Assembly: GCA_917880885.1 (NCBI GenBank)
Contig: OU862913.1
Span: forward strand, 2,232,001-2,296,000
Direction of reading: 5' to 3'
Length of the DNA: 64,000 nt
DNA from: Limnephilus marmoratus
Taxonomy: Eukaryota > Arthropoda > Insecta > Trichoptera > Limnephilidae
The first letter of the stretch is position 1. Each line of letters opens with the position of its first letter. A model generated the notes under the pieces. That model did not search any database, was not told where the DNA came from, and saw only the letters and a program-made list of their open reading frames with translations. Positions 9,633 through 20,466 of this stretch are shown in pieces. The position numbers and the translations under genes are program-made.

Positions 9633-9775
9633 CCTGGTCACCACCTAGAGGTAGGTACCTATGAAATGCAAAACTGAGAGTAATTCAAGGAAAAATAATT
9701 TTAAATATATAAGAAATTGGGGAATTTTACGATTTAAATAAAAATTATCTTTTCACGGCTGTAATTCATTATACA

Positions 9776-9990
9776 GGGTGTTAAGGGACGTACTTCACTT
9801 ACTTCCCTCCAGTGATTCAAGACAATATTTGGAATAAAAAATGTACTTAAATGAGATTTCGTTCTCCAGTCACTTTATTTATTTTTTTTTAACTTAAATC
9901 ATAGAAAAATCAATACGTATTAGACAGTTCGGATCTGGGTGAGGGGTTGGGCGGTTACTCGGCTGAGTGATCAGTGATGACAGACAGGTG
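9776..9990 (+). repeat. Interspersed repeat starting CAGGGTGTTAAGGGACGTAC
   Basis: The same start and about 100 bp more (CCAGTGATTC, ATTTGGA.TAAAAAATGTA) recur at 20467-20600, so this is a dispersed repeat. No ORF is present and the family is unknown. Confidence 0.5.
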
Positions 9991-10239
9991 AAAGAATTTT
10001 TTGTTTGTTTGGTTTTACGACAAAATAATTGAAAAAAACCGGAGCCATAAATTTCATTAACATTTATTATTCTGTTAAAATGTCGCTCATTTTCAAGTTA
10101 TAAATTTTCTAGTTTGTCTTCAACAACTTTGTCAAGATCATCCGTTAGGAAATTATTTTGAAAATAACGTTTTTTGTCACATTTCATATAAAACGGCAAC
10201 CGCAGCAGAGATCACCCGAGGTCGAAAACATGTAATTAT

Positions 10240-10365
10240 TTTCACATCTGACATGTGACACATCTGCCCTGATGATGGACACTGTAACGCTGTCCGAAAC
10301 GTTGGCTAAAGGAGGAGGTAGCGCAACACGGCATAACACCCCAAAAGGAAATAACCACAAGAAGA
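10240..10365 (+). mobile_element. Penelope-like element terminal fragment with hammerhead-like core
   Basis: The sequence CTGATGA (10269-10275), a hairpin with GGACA/TGTCC arms, and GAAA (10296-10299) match the 3' region of the Penelope element at 33892-33985. CTGATGA-stem-GAAA is the hammerhead ribozyme core layout known from Penelope-like elements. The RT-coding part is absent. Confidence 0.65.
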
Positions 10366-10415
10366 AATTAATTCACTTTGCAATGTTAATTTAACCTGCA
10401 CTTGTTTTGTTTCAG

Positions 10416-10574
10416 CTCCAATAATGTTAATTTTGTCGGATTGGGTGGGGCCCTTACACCCCAGTACAATCCTGATGAGATATTTGAAGTTACAGCACAA
10501 CACATTCACCCGCTATACAACCATAGTTACTCTCCAGTGTACAACAATATCGCCCTCCTTCAGCTTGACAGGCG
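10416..10574 (+). CDS. SPH1 exon C: protease-like domain, catalytic Asp lost
   Basis: Acceptor TTGTTTCAG (to 10415), donor GTAAGT (10575). The first base completes a Gly codon from exon B, and two bases remain for exon D. The peptide includes FEVTAQHIHPLYNHSY and then VYNNIALLQLDR. Serine proteases have HP.Y followed by YDNDIALL.L; here the catalytic Asp102 position is Asn (NNIALL). This is the second missing triad residue, so loss of catalysis is not a single lesion. The frame is open and the motif spacing is normal, consistent with selection for the fold rather than with a decayed pseudogene. Confidence 0.88.
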
Positions 10575-10776
10575 GTAAGTATTCCATAATTATTATATAA
10601 AATATTGACAAAATGAAAAGTAAAAATCACACATCAACGAAAAAAAACAGAAAATGAATACGCCCATAGCCTATAGGTGCTACAGTAATTGTAATTCCAG
10701 ACCATATGCTATTCGGGCGCTTATTATAGCAACTGATCTGTCTCGTATCTACATTACTAATCTGACGGGTTCCATG

Positions 10777-11170
10777 TTCGAGGGGTAAGACTCCCGACTA
10801 GCAATCCGAATAAATTAGGAGGTGGGTATGGGTACCGCCGCCTCGAGAACCATTTATTGGATGACCAATACCTCTGCCATAGGTCACTCTAATCTCAGTT
10901 GTTCGATACGTTAGTTGACTTAGCAGGGGTGCCCGGGTTCATGGGTTGAGATCCGTGATGATCCGTGTCTTATCTCGGATGCATCTGCCCACCAGCTGCA
11001 TAGCAGGCCGGATCATTTTCCAGACATACTCACTCGGAACATCGCCTTGCACCGCAGTAGGAGGAATGGATTTATACGTCTGTCGTTCCTGGACACACTG
11101 ACCCCCAGATTCCTACCCACCCCTAAACTTCCTCTTCTTTCATTCCTATAAAGACTCTCCACAAAATATT
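10777..11170 (+). mobile_element. SINE-A with a tRNA-like fragment at its head
   Basis: A short tRNA-like piece (GTTCGAGGGGTAAGACTCCC) precedes a SINE-A starting GGTGGGTATGGGTACCGCC. The copy ends around the ACTCTCCACA motif at 11160, missing the final stem. Confidence 0.65.
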
Positions 11171-11177
11171 AATTTAA

Positions 11178-11600
11178 ATTTGGGAGGCGGGGATGGGTAC
11201 CGCCACCCCGGAAACCTATATTGGATAACAAACACCTCTGCCATAGGTCATCCCAAGTGTTTCGCTACGTTTGGTGATTTAGCAGGGGTGCCCGGGTTCA
11301 TGGGGTGAGGTTTGTCTAGGTCTTGGAGGCGAATGACCAGGACACACTGAACCCCAGATTCCTACCCAACCCTACCCTTTTCCTTTCCAAAACTCTCCTC
11401 TCCTTCCTTCCCTTAAAACCTCCACACAGCATCCCCAAAGATGACACAGGCCCTGAGGGAAATTATTTTCCTCCGGGCCTCCTGTATGGAGCTCATGTAA
11501 AAAAAAAAACACAGCATCCCCAAAGATGTAATACGTTCCAAAAAAGGAATTATTTTCCTCAGGGCCTTCTGTGTGAAGCTAATGTAAAAAAAATGAAATA
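11178..11600 (+). mobile_element. SINE-A with a duplicated tail
   Basis: It runs from GGGAGGCGGGGATGGGTACC to the tail TGTATGGAGCTCATGT plus A(10) at about 11508, and a second tail unit (ACAGCATCCCCAAAGATG to GTGAAGCTAATGT plus A-rich) follows immediately. The apparent 96-codon frame over this is not a gene. Confidence 0.75.
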
Positions 11601-11708
11601 CCGGAGTGTGTAAATAAATTACATTTGATTAATATGTGTTATTTTACAAATTTAATAATTTAAAATAATATACGAGTACCTATAGTGTATTTACGGCACT
11701 TTCCATTG

Positions 11709-11850
11709 TGGAAGATACTCTCAGTATCGCCCTGGTGTAAGATCACCATTCAGAATTCATAATTGACATGGCTTCAGCCGTGTTTGCTGACTGGATCTGA
11801 ATAGTCAGGTCCTTCCCCACCTTCCTCCTCCCCATCTCCTTCCTCTCCCC
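11709..11850 (+). mobile_element. SINE-B 5' portion
   Basis: It carries GTGGAAGATACTCTCAGTATC, trimmed here, followed by the GACTGGATCTGAATAG block and the pyrimidine-rich CTTCCTCCTCCCC segment, then passes into the T-run of the minus LINE tail at 11855. Confidence 0.7.
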
Positions 11851-11854
11851 ACTT

Positions 11855-12440
11855 TTTTTTTTACATTAATTCCACACAGGAGGCCCTGAGGAAAATAATT
11901 TCCCTCAGGGTCTATGTCATCTGGGATGCTGTGTGGAGGGTCTTTTTGAGGAGAGGAAGGAATGAACATTGGTCTTGAAGAGACACATGTTGTAGGAAGG
12001 AGGAAACACAGAGGCCGGAAAATCATTCCACAGCCGAGCTGTTGAACATAAGAATGAGTCGAAGAAACGACCCGTTCTCATGTGACAAATGTCAACCGTG
12101 TACAAATGTTGGGCACGCGTTTGGCGTATTTCCCGACTATGCACCGGTGCCGAAGGGATCAATGATGCTATTTCCTCGGAGCATCTTTCATTGTAATACC
12201 GGCAGAACAAGGATAGCATTCCCATCCGACGCCTGTGCTCTAAAGATTGCAATCCGTCTGTTAAGATGGGAGAATCTATTAAACGGATCGCCCGTTTCTG
12301 CACAGAGTCGAGGGTATTTTTCAGGTATTTTGTGACTCCAGACCAGAGGTGGCTGCCAAATTCAATCGTGGGGCGCACTTGTGATTTGTACAGGGTTAGC
12401 AGTTGTGTACTATGTGCAGTATCTGCGGGCCCTGTACAGT
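11855..12440 (-). mobile_element. Jockey-like LINE, RT C-terminus and 3' tail (minus)
   Basis: A minus-strand frame (12378 to 11917) encodes the C-terminal region of a Jockey/CR1-type reverse transcriptase: RPTIEFGSHLWSG, KRAIRLIDSPILTDGL, HRRRMGMLSLFCRYY and LWNDFPASVFPPSYN, ending FLSSKRPSTQHP. Beyond it lies the stem-loop tail shared with SINE-A. It is 5' truncated, with no RT catalytic core. The relative at 21506-22050 has the same architecture. Confidence 0.85.
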
Positions 12441-12469
12441 ACGCCCAGTTTTTGGGAGGCTAACTTTAC

Positions 12470-12620
12470 TCTGGCTTCGATGGAGCCCCCATACCTTCAG
12501 CCTCAAACATACCCCAATTGCAGATACCATAGTTTCACTGGCTCCAGACGGTTGGGAGCAGTCCCCGGCCTTGCCCGAGCTTTACACAGAGCATTTCCAA
12601 TTCTAATGTAGACAGTGACC
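12470..12620 (+). mobile_element. SINE-B 3' portion
   Basis: The block CTTCAGCCTCAAACATACCC, then CACTGGCTCCAGACGGTTGG and GGAGCAGT, is the SINE-B 3' half. The end is diverged. Confidence 0.6.
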
Positions 12621-12721
12621 TCACGTTCGTTTTGGAGGTCAAGTGTGCAAAATATCATCAATATCGGAAAGAAACTGTAGATTCTATGGTCACGGACACT
12701 CTTCTTTACCTACATAGCACA

Positions 12722-13030
12722 GACCATTTTTTTTACATGAGCTCTACAGAGGAGGCCCTGAGGAAAATAATTTTCCTCATGTCATCTTTGGGGATGCTGG
12801 ATGAAGTGTTTTTTTAGGGAAACAAAGGAGAAGATAGTTCTGGGAAGGAAAAGGGTTTTAGGGGTGGGAAGGAATCTGGGGTTCAGTGTATCCTGGTCAT
12901 CCGCCTCCAAGACCTAGAGAAACGTCAAAAATCACTAAACGAAGTGCACCACTTGGGGTGACCTATGGCAGAGGTGTTGGTTATCCAATAAAGGTTCCCG
13001 GGGCGGCGGTACCCATTTCCGCCTCCCAAA
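12722..13030 (-). mobile_element. SINE-A copy (minus), internally shortened
   Basis: It starts at its T-tail and ACATGAGCTCTACAGAGG, and ends at the complement of the head, GCGGCGGTACCCATTTCCG then CCTCCC. The middle lacks the CACCGCAGTG region, like the copy at 2650-3003. Confidence 0.75.
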
Positions 13031-13515
13031 TTGAAAATTGTCTAAATTCTCATTAAACCAATTCTAAAAAAAAGTTCTGTTAAAAATAAAATGCAGGTGG
13101 TTTACTAATTGTTTAAATTCTCCAAAACACATTTGGTGTTTTGAGAATGATGTCACTTAAATTCATAGCACATATTTCTAGAGTTCATTGAACTGGAGTT
13201 ACAGATAGAGTCACTACCGAAATTAATACCTCTTTTTAATTATTATTTAAATTTTACTTATTTACAGATAATAAATAACTCGTACTAAAGTAAAGTAACC
13301 ATATTTATTATTTTATTTTCATGTCAAATGAACAGTTGACAGGGACACGTGTGGAATGTTCACGTGTGTCATGTGTCATGCCGTAATATCGGCATACCGC
13401 ACCTAAAGGGTTAAGGGACATTATTGCTTCATAATACCACCTCAAAGTTTTTTTATAAAATAAATTATTGTTTTTCAAAGAAAATAACTATAATGCACCA
13501 TTCATTTGATTTCAG

Positions 13516-13609
13516 GGTGACCTTCACAGCCAAAATTCTACCCGCCTGTCTCCACACGGGCACCCCTCTCCCCGACAGTGGCTTCATACTAACTGACGAG
13601 GACGGAAAG
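13516..13609 (+). CDS. SPH1 exon D: protease-like domain, PACL strand
   Basis: Acceptor GATTTCAG (to 13515), with a weaker donor GTTAGA at 13610. The first base completes an Arg codon from exon C and the exon ends in phase 0. The peptide VTFTAKILPACLHTG matches the v.f...i.PiCLp segment that follows the Asp motif in chymotrypsin-fold proteases, including its conserved Cys. The C-terminal part (LPDSGFILTDEDGK) stops before the usual GWG motif, which I find in neither this exon nor the next. Either that loop is shortened in this protein or one small exon is missed. Confidence 0.75.
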
Positions 13610-13731
13610 GTTAGAACACTTTTCTCTGCCTTCATGATGAACAATGACCAATGATGTGATAACGACAAGATTGACAGCAGCTGTCGCCGGTATTAATGTA
13701 TATTTCAAAAAAAAAGATGTCTAACAATATG

Positions 13732-13980
13732 TCATTTCCCCACAGGGGTAAGCAGATAGGATGGACCGCCTCACAACTCTGTTTAGACAACACACAACAC
13801 ACAACACTTCTTGCTTAATTCACATTCGTACATCGTCTAAGACATATGCTCTCATCTGTTATTATGAATCTTAAGATGACCCAACTCAACTCTTAATTAT
13901 ATTTTCCTGGTACTCCCTTCTCTGCCCATCCACTCAACATGTCAAAATCAACAGTGCGTCCCTATCTAAAACTTTTGTTC
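13732..13980 (-). mobile_element. Degenerate RTE-like LINE fragment
   Basis: The CCCCACAGGGGTAAGCAGAT start is the complement of the RTE CCTACCCCTGCGGGG end, followed by decayed matches to the GHVERMNE region. No open frame survives. Confidence 0.5.
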
Positions 13981-13982
13981 AT

Positions 13983-14455
13983 TTTTTTTACAGTAGTTCC
14001 ACACAGGAGGTCCTGATGAAAAAAATCCTTCAGGGCTTAAATCATCTTTGCGGATGCTGTGTGGAGGGTCTTTTTAAGGAAAGGTTGGAGAGGATGTTCT
14101 GGCAAGGAAAAAATAATGAGGGGTGGGTAGGAATCTGGGGGTCAATGTGTTCAGGGGTGACGGACATATGAATCCATCTCTCTCACTGCGATGCAAGGCG
14201 ATGGGTCGAGAGAGTCCGGCTGGAGAGGTCTAGGTCAGGTCTCCCTCAAGCAATCTTACCCGATCCGACCCGCCACGCAATAGGTGGGCAAATGCATTGG
14301 CCGCCAAGACCTAGACAAAACTCATCCCATAAACCCTTGCACCGCTGCTAAGTTACCAAACATTGCAAACCGCTTGAGGTGACCTGTAGAAGGGGTGTTT
14401 GTTTTTTAACAAATAGTTCCTGATGGGCGGTACCCGTACCCGCCTCCTCAACTGT
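13983..14455 (-). mobile_element. SINE-A copy (minus), full length
   Basis: It runs from T(8)ACAGTAGTTCCACACAGG to the complement of the head (GCGGTACCCGTACCCGCC). All internal blocks are present though diverged. Confidence 0.8.
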
Positions 14456-14587
14456 TTATATATAAAAATACATTATTACGTGATTTCCTGATCTCCACAT
14501 GTTTATGGTTTTTACACCACTCTAAAGAGGTGCAAATATACGAAAATATTATTTAACTTTATTAAAATTAAATATCAATTAAAGCAC

Positions 14588-14950
14588 ACATTCCGGCGGT
14601 CCAGTGGTTAAGATCCTCGACAACGAATTCAGAGGTAGCGGGTTCAAATCCTAACGAATAATTTCACAATACATTATTAAATCTTTGAAGGTAATGTGTA
14701 TTTGTGGCACATTCCAGAGTGGAAGATACTCTCAGTATCGCTCTGATGAAAGACTGAAGAAAAAAGGCTTTAGTCGTGGTTGGTGACCATATCTATTGAG
14801 TCAGGTAGTTTCCCACCTTCCTCTACCCCTTCTCCCCCTCCTCCCTACTTCCTTCAGCTTCACACCATACCTACATTGGGGATGCCATAGTCCCACTGGT
14901 TCCAGACGGTTAGGAGCAATTGGGAGACTTGTGCTGTATTCACAATAAAA
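14588..14950 (+). mobile_element. SINE-B with its tRNA-like head
   Basis: The head GGTCCAGTGGTTAAGATCC ... GCGGGTTCAAATCC (14598-14660) is tRNA-like and is followed after a short AT linker by GAAGATACTCTCAGTATCGC and the SINE-B body to CTTGTGCTGTATTCAC. Together with 30684-31090 this shows the full head-body structure of the family. Confidence 0.7.
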
Positions 14951-15182
14951 ACATATTTCTCACTTAATATTATAATAGTATAGGGATAGCGCCGTAAAAC
15001 GTTCTTTGGTTGTTTTAGCTTTGTTATTCCCACTAAGTACAACAATTCTGGGTTGATTAGAAGAAAGTGGCAGAAAGGCCGCATCACCCACCATTTAGTG
15101 TTAAATCTATTCATTCGATGGATCTAACGATGCTAAATACACTCATAAACCTAAAAACAAATTAATTATTCATTTGTATGAC

Positions 15183-15830
15183 AGGTATGGGTACCGCCGC
15201 CCCAAGAACCATTTATTGAATAACCAATACCCCTGCCGTAAGTCACCCCATGTGGTTCGCGACGTTTGTCGACTTAGCAGTGGTGAAGTTTTTGAAGTGG
15301 AAACTTATTTAGTACCGTTGTGATTTTAAACTCAATGAAACGAAAAAGCGACACTAAAAAGAGACGAACTAATGCACCTATAGGATTGCCTGAGAGAATG
15401 AGAGAGAATAATCGGTCTCCTCTTTGTACGATGCTTCGTAGCCTCCCATCTCTTATCTAGGTACTTAAGTTTTCTGAAGGTTTCGCTTCTACCGCGTGCT
15501 AACTGCTCACATGTTTCTGCGTATCCATTTGTACACCTATTGTTTGGGGGGCCGGATCGCAAGAGACTAGTTGAGGAAGAATTTTTGAACACTCTAGCCG
15601 GACTCTCTCGACCCATCGCCTTGCACCGCAGTGGGAGGGATGGATTCATACGTCCGTTACTCCTGGACAAATTGACCCCAGATTCCTACGCTCCCCTCAT
15701 ACCTTTTTCCTTTCCAGAACTTCCTCTCCTTCCTTTCCCTAAAAGGCCCTCCACACAGCTTCTCCAAAAGCCTTGATGAAATTTTTTTCCTTAAGGGCTC
15801 CTTTATGGAGCTATATTTAAAAAAAGGATG
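15183..15830 (+). mobile_element. SINE-A split by about 260 bp of unknown sequence
   Basis: The head (GGTATGGGTACCGCCGCC to GACTTAGCAGTGG, 15183-15282) and the rest (GCCGGATCGCAAGAGACTAG to TATGGAGCTATATTT plus A-rich, about 15548-15830) belong to one SINE. The 15286-15545 insert has no similarity that I recognise elsewhere in the window. Confidence 0.65.
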
Positions 15831-15930
15831 TTTATATTAATTTACTCTTCGTATATTTGTTGCAAAAAGTAATGGCACATTTGTTGTCACTGGATAAAAC
15901 AATCAGTTGGTTTATTATTCAACATTTCAG

Positions 15931-16065
15931 ACGACAATGCAGAGACTGTCTCAGAAGGAGTGCTCCAGAGCAGTTCCCACTGGAAGGGGGTTTAGTCACC
16001 CTGCCGGCGTTAAACATGACCAGGAGATATGCAGCCGCCCAGTCAACACAACTGAGAGGTGTCCG
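15931..16065 (+). CDS. SPH1 exon E: protease-like domain, C-terminal subdomain
   Basis: Acceptor AACATTTCAG (to 15930), donor GTATGT (16066). It has 45 codons, phase 0 at both ends, so it joins D and F cleanly. The peptide TTMQRLSQKECSRAV fits the L..v.v.....C strand after the GWG loop, and EICSRP then TERCP supplies the Cys pair around the position that leads into the GDSGGPL motif. The spacing between D and E is short by roughly the GWG loop compared with typical proteases. Confidence 0.75.
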
Positions 16066-16280
16066 GTATGTAACTCATTGTTAACCAAGCTTATTATAAT
16101 ATTGATTTTTTTAAAATACTTATTATTATTTCCAATAAACATTAATATAATAAGAAATGTACAGTTTCAGAAATAAGAGGAGAAAACAGGAGGGCGCCAC
16201 TGTTGTTCAAATGGCATTGCTAAAAATATAACTCACTTGCTTTTTCTCGTTGCTTCGCTCGCATGGTATTATTTAACAAT

Positions 16281-16727
16281 TTGGAAGGCGGGTATTGGTA
16301 CCGCCGCCCCGGGATCCATTTATTGGATAACCAACACCCCTGCCACAAGTCACCCCAAGCGGTTCGCTACGTTTGGTGACTTAGCAGGGGTGCCCGGGTT
16401 CATGGGATGAGGTTTGTCTAGGTCTTGGTGGCGGATACGTTTGCCCAACTACTGCGTGGCGGGCTGGTTCGGAGGGGACTGATTAAGGGAGGCCTTTTGA
16501 CCTTTTCAGCCGGATTCTCCAGACCCTTCACCTTGCACCGCAGTGTGAGGAATAGATTCATACGTCCGACCCCCAGATTCCTACCCACCCCTCATAACTT
16601 TTTCCTTACCATATCTTCTTCTCCTTCCTTTACCTTAAAAAACCCTCCACACAGCATCCTCAAAGATGACATTGGCCCCTAAAGAAATTGTTTTCCTCGG
16701 TGCCTCCTGTGTGGAGCTAATGTAAAA
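16281..16727 (+). mobile_element. SINE-A, complete reference copy
   Basis: This is the most complete plus-strand copy. The head TTGGAAGGCGGGTATTGGTA is followed by the GGGTTCATGGGATGAGG core, GCGTGGCGGGCTGG, CCTTGCACCGCAGTG, a pyrimidine-rich segment, and the tail CCCTCCACACAGCATCC ... TGTGTGGAGCTAATGT with A(7). The pyrimidine segment and tail equal the 3' end of the Jockey-like LINE at 21506-22050. Confidence 0.85.
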
Positions 16728-16799
16728 AAAGGGGTTTCCCACTCCACCTCCTCCACTTTCCCTCTCCTGGGAGAGAAAACGTATGATAAATAATTTCAT

Positions 16800-16962
16800 A
16801 ACGCCAGAGCATACCAATATATATAGCTTATAGATCTCGCAAATAATGTAGCTTTCTATTAATGATAAGAATTTTAAAATCCATTCATTAGTTTTGGCGT
16901 GAAAGAGTTACAAACAAACATCCATTCAAACTTTCGCCTTTATAATATTAGTAGAATGGTGG
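16800..16962 (-). mobile_element. Helitron-like 5' end fragment (minus)
   Basis: The complement of 16962 leftward reads the same end as 6573 (ACTAATATTATAAAGGCG, GTTTGTAACTCTTTCACGCC). About 160 bp is recognisable, with no coding part. Confidence 0.55.
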
Positions 16963-17184
16963 TAATGAAAAGCTGTGTGTGTAACCAACAATTAAAAAAA
17001 ATTAAAAAGGCAAAAAAGTGAAAAAAATATTTTTTCATCGCAATATAGATACCCACTAATTTTAAAATTAGAATTAAAAATCAGAATTACATAATTTTGT
17101 GCAAACATAATGAAGAATAACTTAATTGTAATAAAGTATACGTATACAGTACAGTTTAGAAATGGCTCTCATATATTTAATACT

Positions 17185-17230
17185 AGCTTTAGTACCTAGC
17201 GTTGCCCGGGCTTTAGATCTTGTCCTGTCT
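17185..17230 (-). mobile_element. Helitron-like 3' end fragment (minus)
   Basis: On the minus strand, AAAGCCCGGGCAACGCTAGG followed shortly by CTAGT resembles the hairpin-plus-CTAG termini of Helitron-like elements. It is isolated and short. Confidence 0.35.
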
Positions 17231-17859
17231 CTAATTTTAGATTTGAATATATTTAACTCATTCAGATCTACAAGTAGTGTTTTCAAACTCACCATTAGTG
17301 ATTTTTCCTTTCTACCTACTATTAAATTTAAATTTATATTAAATTAAATGAAAGCCAATCACTTTGTAAAACATCATTTAATCAAATTTATTTCATTAAG
17401 TAGGTACCTTAACAACGGTGCTTCTTCGATTTTTTTTTTTTTTTTAATAACCTGAAAATGTTTTTTTAAATTGTGATTTACAGTGTTCTACACATTCAGT
17501 GTATTTGCGCTTTAAAATAATATTTGAATAGTTAAATTGGTTGTCAGCCTACAAATTTTGTAGTTCCATTTTTAATATTGTCTACTCCTAATTGACAGAC
17601 TAAAACACTAACAAAAATGTAGTTACGCAAAGCCGCCGAAGATATCAGATATGTGACATTCATTATTGGCGTGCTCCAGAGAATAAAGAAGAACACAAGA
17701 AATGTCCTGTGGGCGTGTTTCATGTTCCAAAGGTCTGACTATTATTTGCTTAAAATATGTTAATACATGTCCCGCAAAATAAAGAAATTCAAATAAGATA
17801 GCGATAGACAATGGGAGACAGAGCGCGTGCTAAATGGGGTAGGAAAAAAATATACTAAA

Positions 17860-18075
17860 TCAGTGGCGACATTGGTTATATCTACATCTGCATGGAAGGC
17901 ATTTCTATTGTGGGCAAAAAAAAAAGAAATTATTTGTCTTTGTTTTAGCACATATAATTTAATTGAAATGATTTTATTTAATTTCCGGCACATTCTACAT
18001 ACTCTCAGTATCACCTTAGTGGAAGACCACCATTCGAATAGAAAAATTGGTTTATAATTAAGTAGGTAAGTATTT
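17860..18075 (+). repeat. Local duplication, first half of left copy
   Basis: GGAAGGCATTTCTATTGTGG through TTAGCACATATAATTTAATT and a SINE-B tip (ACTCTCAGTATCACC) matches 20785-21000. The left copy resumes at about 19590 after an RTE insertion, so this is one duplicated unit cut in two. Confidence 0.7.
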
Positions 18076-18079
18076 AAAA

Positions 18080-18823
18080 ACCTACTACAAAAGGTGTTAA
18101 GCAAGGCTGCGTAATGTCACCATGGTTATTCAATCAATACATGGATAATTGTATGCAAGAATTGAAAGATGTGGGATTGGGCGCGAAATTGAATAGTCTG
18201 AAAGTATGTTGCCTGTTGTATGCTGATGACGCGGTGCTGATTTCTAACACTATGGAAGATCTACAGTCTCTCAAGTATGTATGAAGAATGAGTTAATGAT
18301 GAATGTAAGTAAGTCTAAACTCATGGTGTTTGAAAGAGAGAGTACGAAAACAGTGTGCGATATAGTAGTGAATGATGAATACTTGGAGCAGGTGGATGAG
18401 TTTGTTTATCTGGGTAGTATGTTTACGAGAGATGGGAAGGCTGATCGAGATAATGAAAGAAGGATAAATGCCGGTAACTCCATTAATGGAGGATTGAATG
18501 CCGTTGGAGCTAATAAAAAACTTTCAATAAAAGCGAAGCTAGCAGTCCACAATGGAGTCCTGGTACCTACCCTGATGTATGGCAGTGAGGCATGGAACTG
18601 GCAGAGGAAGGATGAAAGTAAACTGAATGCTGTTGAAATGAGATCCCTGAGACGTATGTCTGGTAAAACTATGTATGATCGTGTTAGAAATGTGGATATC
18701 CGCAAAGAATGTAAGGCTGATGTAAGTATAATGAGCAAAATTAAGAAAGGGACCCTCAAATGGTTTGGGCACGTAGAGCGAATGAACGAAGAAAGTAGTG
18801 TAAAAAGAATATATGATGCAAAT
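18080..18823 (+). mobile_element. RTE-like LINE, RT domain and C-terminus
   Basis: It starts GVKQGCVMSPWLFNQYMD (RT motif 4) with LLYADDAVLIS (catalytic YADD). A frameshift near 18270 leads into the frame with VYLGSMFTRDG, LVPTLMYGSEAWNWQ and KWFGHVERMNEES. The thumb and C-terminal region is the best preserved RTE-like copy in the window. It is cut by a MITE (18824-19348) at the YDAN residues and resumes at 19349. The frameshift and the MITE make it non-functional. The clade call (RTE or a close relative) is from motif order by eye. Confidence 0.85.
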
Positions 18824-19348
18824 CGTCGCTTTAGTTCGTATTTGTCCAACAGACCATTAGAAAATTTTACACGAGGAGAAGGTTTTCTCTCATTATTTCA
18901 ATGAAACATTATGGTAGGTGTATACAATAAAATTATTTCTGTAAAGGTTAAGGTCTAATTAGTTTAAATAGTTATTATTGTAGAAAGCAATCACTTTGTG
19001 GTTTGACATATTTAATAAAATAAAATACTTTTTTGTTTTAAACGACGAGATTTATTAATTTTTTAACCGACCGGTTTCGCTTAACTTAAGCATCTTCAGG
19101 GTACAAATTAATACTAGTATTAATTTAAGAATCTTCTGTTAAGCGAAGATGCTTAAGTTAAGCGAAACCGGTCGGTTAAAAAATTAATAAATCTCGTGGT
19201 TTAAAACAAAAAAGTATTTCATTTTATTAGTTTAAATAGTTCTTAGTTAAAGGATTAACTATCATTTTTTATGCTTAATTTTTAATTTTAAAATGGAGAT
19301 TGAACAAAATTTAAATGGTCTGTTGGACAAATAAGAACTGAGGTGACG
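18824..19348. mobile_element. MITE inserted in the RTE ORF, carrying a nested foldback
   Basis: Ends are CGTCGCTTTAGTTCGTATTT and, inward from the right, CGTCACCTCAGTTCTTATTT, followed by TGTCCAACAGACCATT on both sides. AAAT flanks it (18820-18823 and 19349-19352). Removing it and one AAAT restores continuity of the RTE reading frame. A relative with the same interior lies at about 47950-48300. Confidence 0.85.
19013..19229. mobile_element. Foldback element with about 85-bp arms
   Basis: The left arm (19013-19097) and right arm (19145-19229) are near-perfect complements that include ACCGACCGGTTTCGCTTAAC, separated by about 47 bp. It sits inside the MITE at 18824-19348 and has no ORF. Confidence 0.85.
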
Positions 19349-19582
19349 AAATGTGAATGGTAGAAGAAGTTGGGGACGCCCGAGGAAGACATGGCACGAT
19401 CAAGTGAATCAGATACTTGAGACGGGCCATGTCAAAAGTCAGAATAATAGAAGAGCATGTATGAGACGATGTATGAATGTGAGTGAGGCAAAGAGTGTGT
19501 GCCAAGACCGAGTTGTTTAGCGGTCCGCCCTCTCTGCCTACCCCTGCGGGGAAACGGCGTGATGGTTAGTTAGTTAGTTACT
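19349..19582 (+). mobile_element. RTE-like LINE, 3' end after the MITE
   Basis: It continues the ORF interrupted at 18823: a NGRRSWGRPRKTWHD block, then HVKSQNNRRACMRRC, then CQDRVV followed by an in-frame TAG where relatives have Trp. It ends in GTTAGTTAGTTA. The stop is an independent inactivating change. Confidence 0.85.
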
Positions 19583-19589
19583 TAAAAAT

Positions 19590-20200
19590 CTTACGATTTC
19601 AGATGAAATCTTGAATACCTATGAGAAAAATGGAATTATACTTTTTTTTGAACACGAGGTCTACTAACTGTTGAGAGAGGTATTAGTATTAGGTTAGGTT
19701 AGATAATGAAGAAAGCACCGAACTGCAATTAGAACCATTGAACATGAATGTAAGCACTGACTAACTACCCGTATTATAGGCGAAAATAAGGGAAAAACTT
19801 CACTAAATGGATATGGTTTTAAACTGCTGTATGGCTTTGAAAATAACAAATATATTTTGAATTTTTTAGTTTTTAGTATTTGGGGTGCTATGCCGTGTGT
19901 TGTGCTACCCCTTTCTTTAGCCAACGTTTCGTACAGTGTTACAGTGGACATCGTCACATACCTGTACCTGTGTTGGACACTGTAACGTTCTTCGAAGCGT
20001 TGGCTAAAGGAGGTGGCGCACCATGGCAAAACACCCCAAAAATCAAAAATCATATCTGATATTCTGGTGTGTTTTTAAATATTATTGTCTGAAATTAATG
20101 GCTACTTTGTAAAACGACTCGTGAAACTGAAGTTAAACTCCTTAAAGTAAAGTCAGTGTTGGGCCATTTAGTGATGTTTTATGTTAAAAAAATTGATGTA
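19590..20200 (+). repeat. Local duplication, second half, with inverted Penelope tips
   Basis: GAGGTCTACTAACTGTTG, AATTAGAACCATTG and ACTAAATGGATATGGTTTTA match 21050-21180. At 19880-20045 a minus-oriented tip (CTTTAGCCAACGTTTCG) and a plus-oriented tip (GCGTTGGCTAAAGGAGG) of the Penelope terminal region face each other. Parts of 20040-20200 recur at 24225-24815. Confidence 0.65.
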
Positions 20201-20466
20201 TTTCTAATATTTTTTTTGGTACATTTACAAACAGGTATATACATAAAACAAAAAATATAATAACAAAAAGAAATCGTTTTAATAAAATTTAAAAAATATT
20301 TTATGCATAGGAGATCAACATGAGTGATTTTACACGAGTTTAAAAAACCAATAACGAAAATACTTTTGGCCGTGAAAATCTTAAAACGTATCATATTTGT
20401 ATATATATAAATATATAAACACACATTTACACCCATACATAAATACACACGTACAAACGGGTATAT

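Noticed and set aside
15332..15670. 112-codon minus-strand frame
   Set aside because: It spans the unknown insert and the SINE-A junction, with no splice support or recognisable motif.
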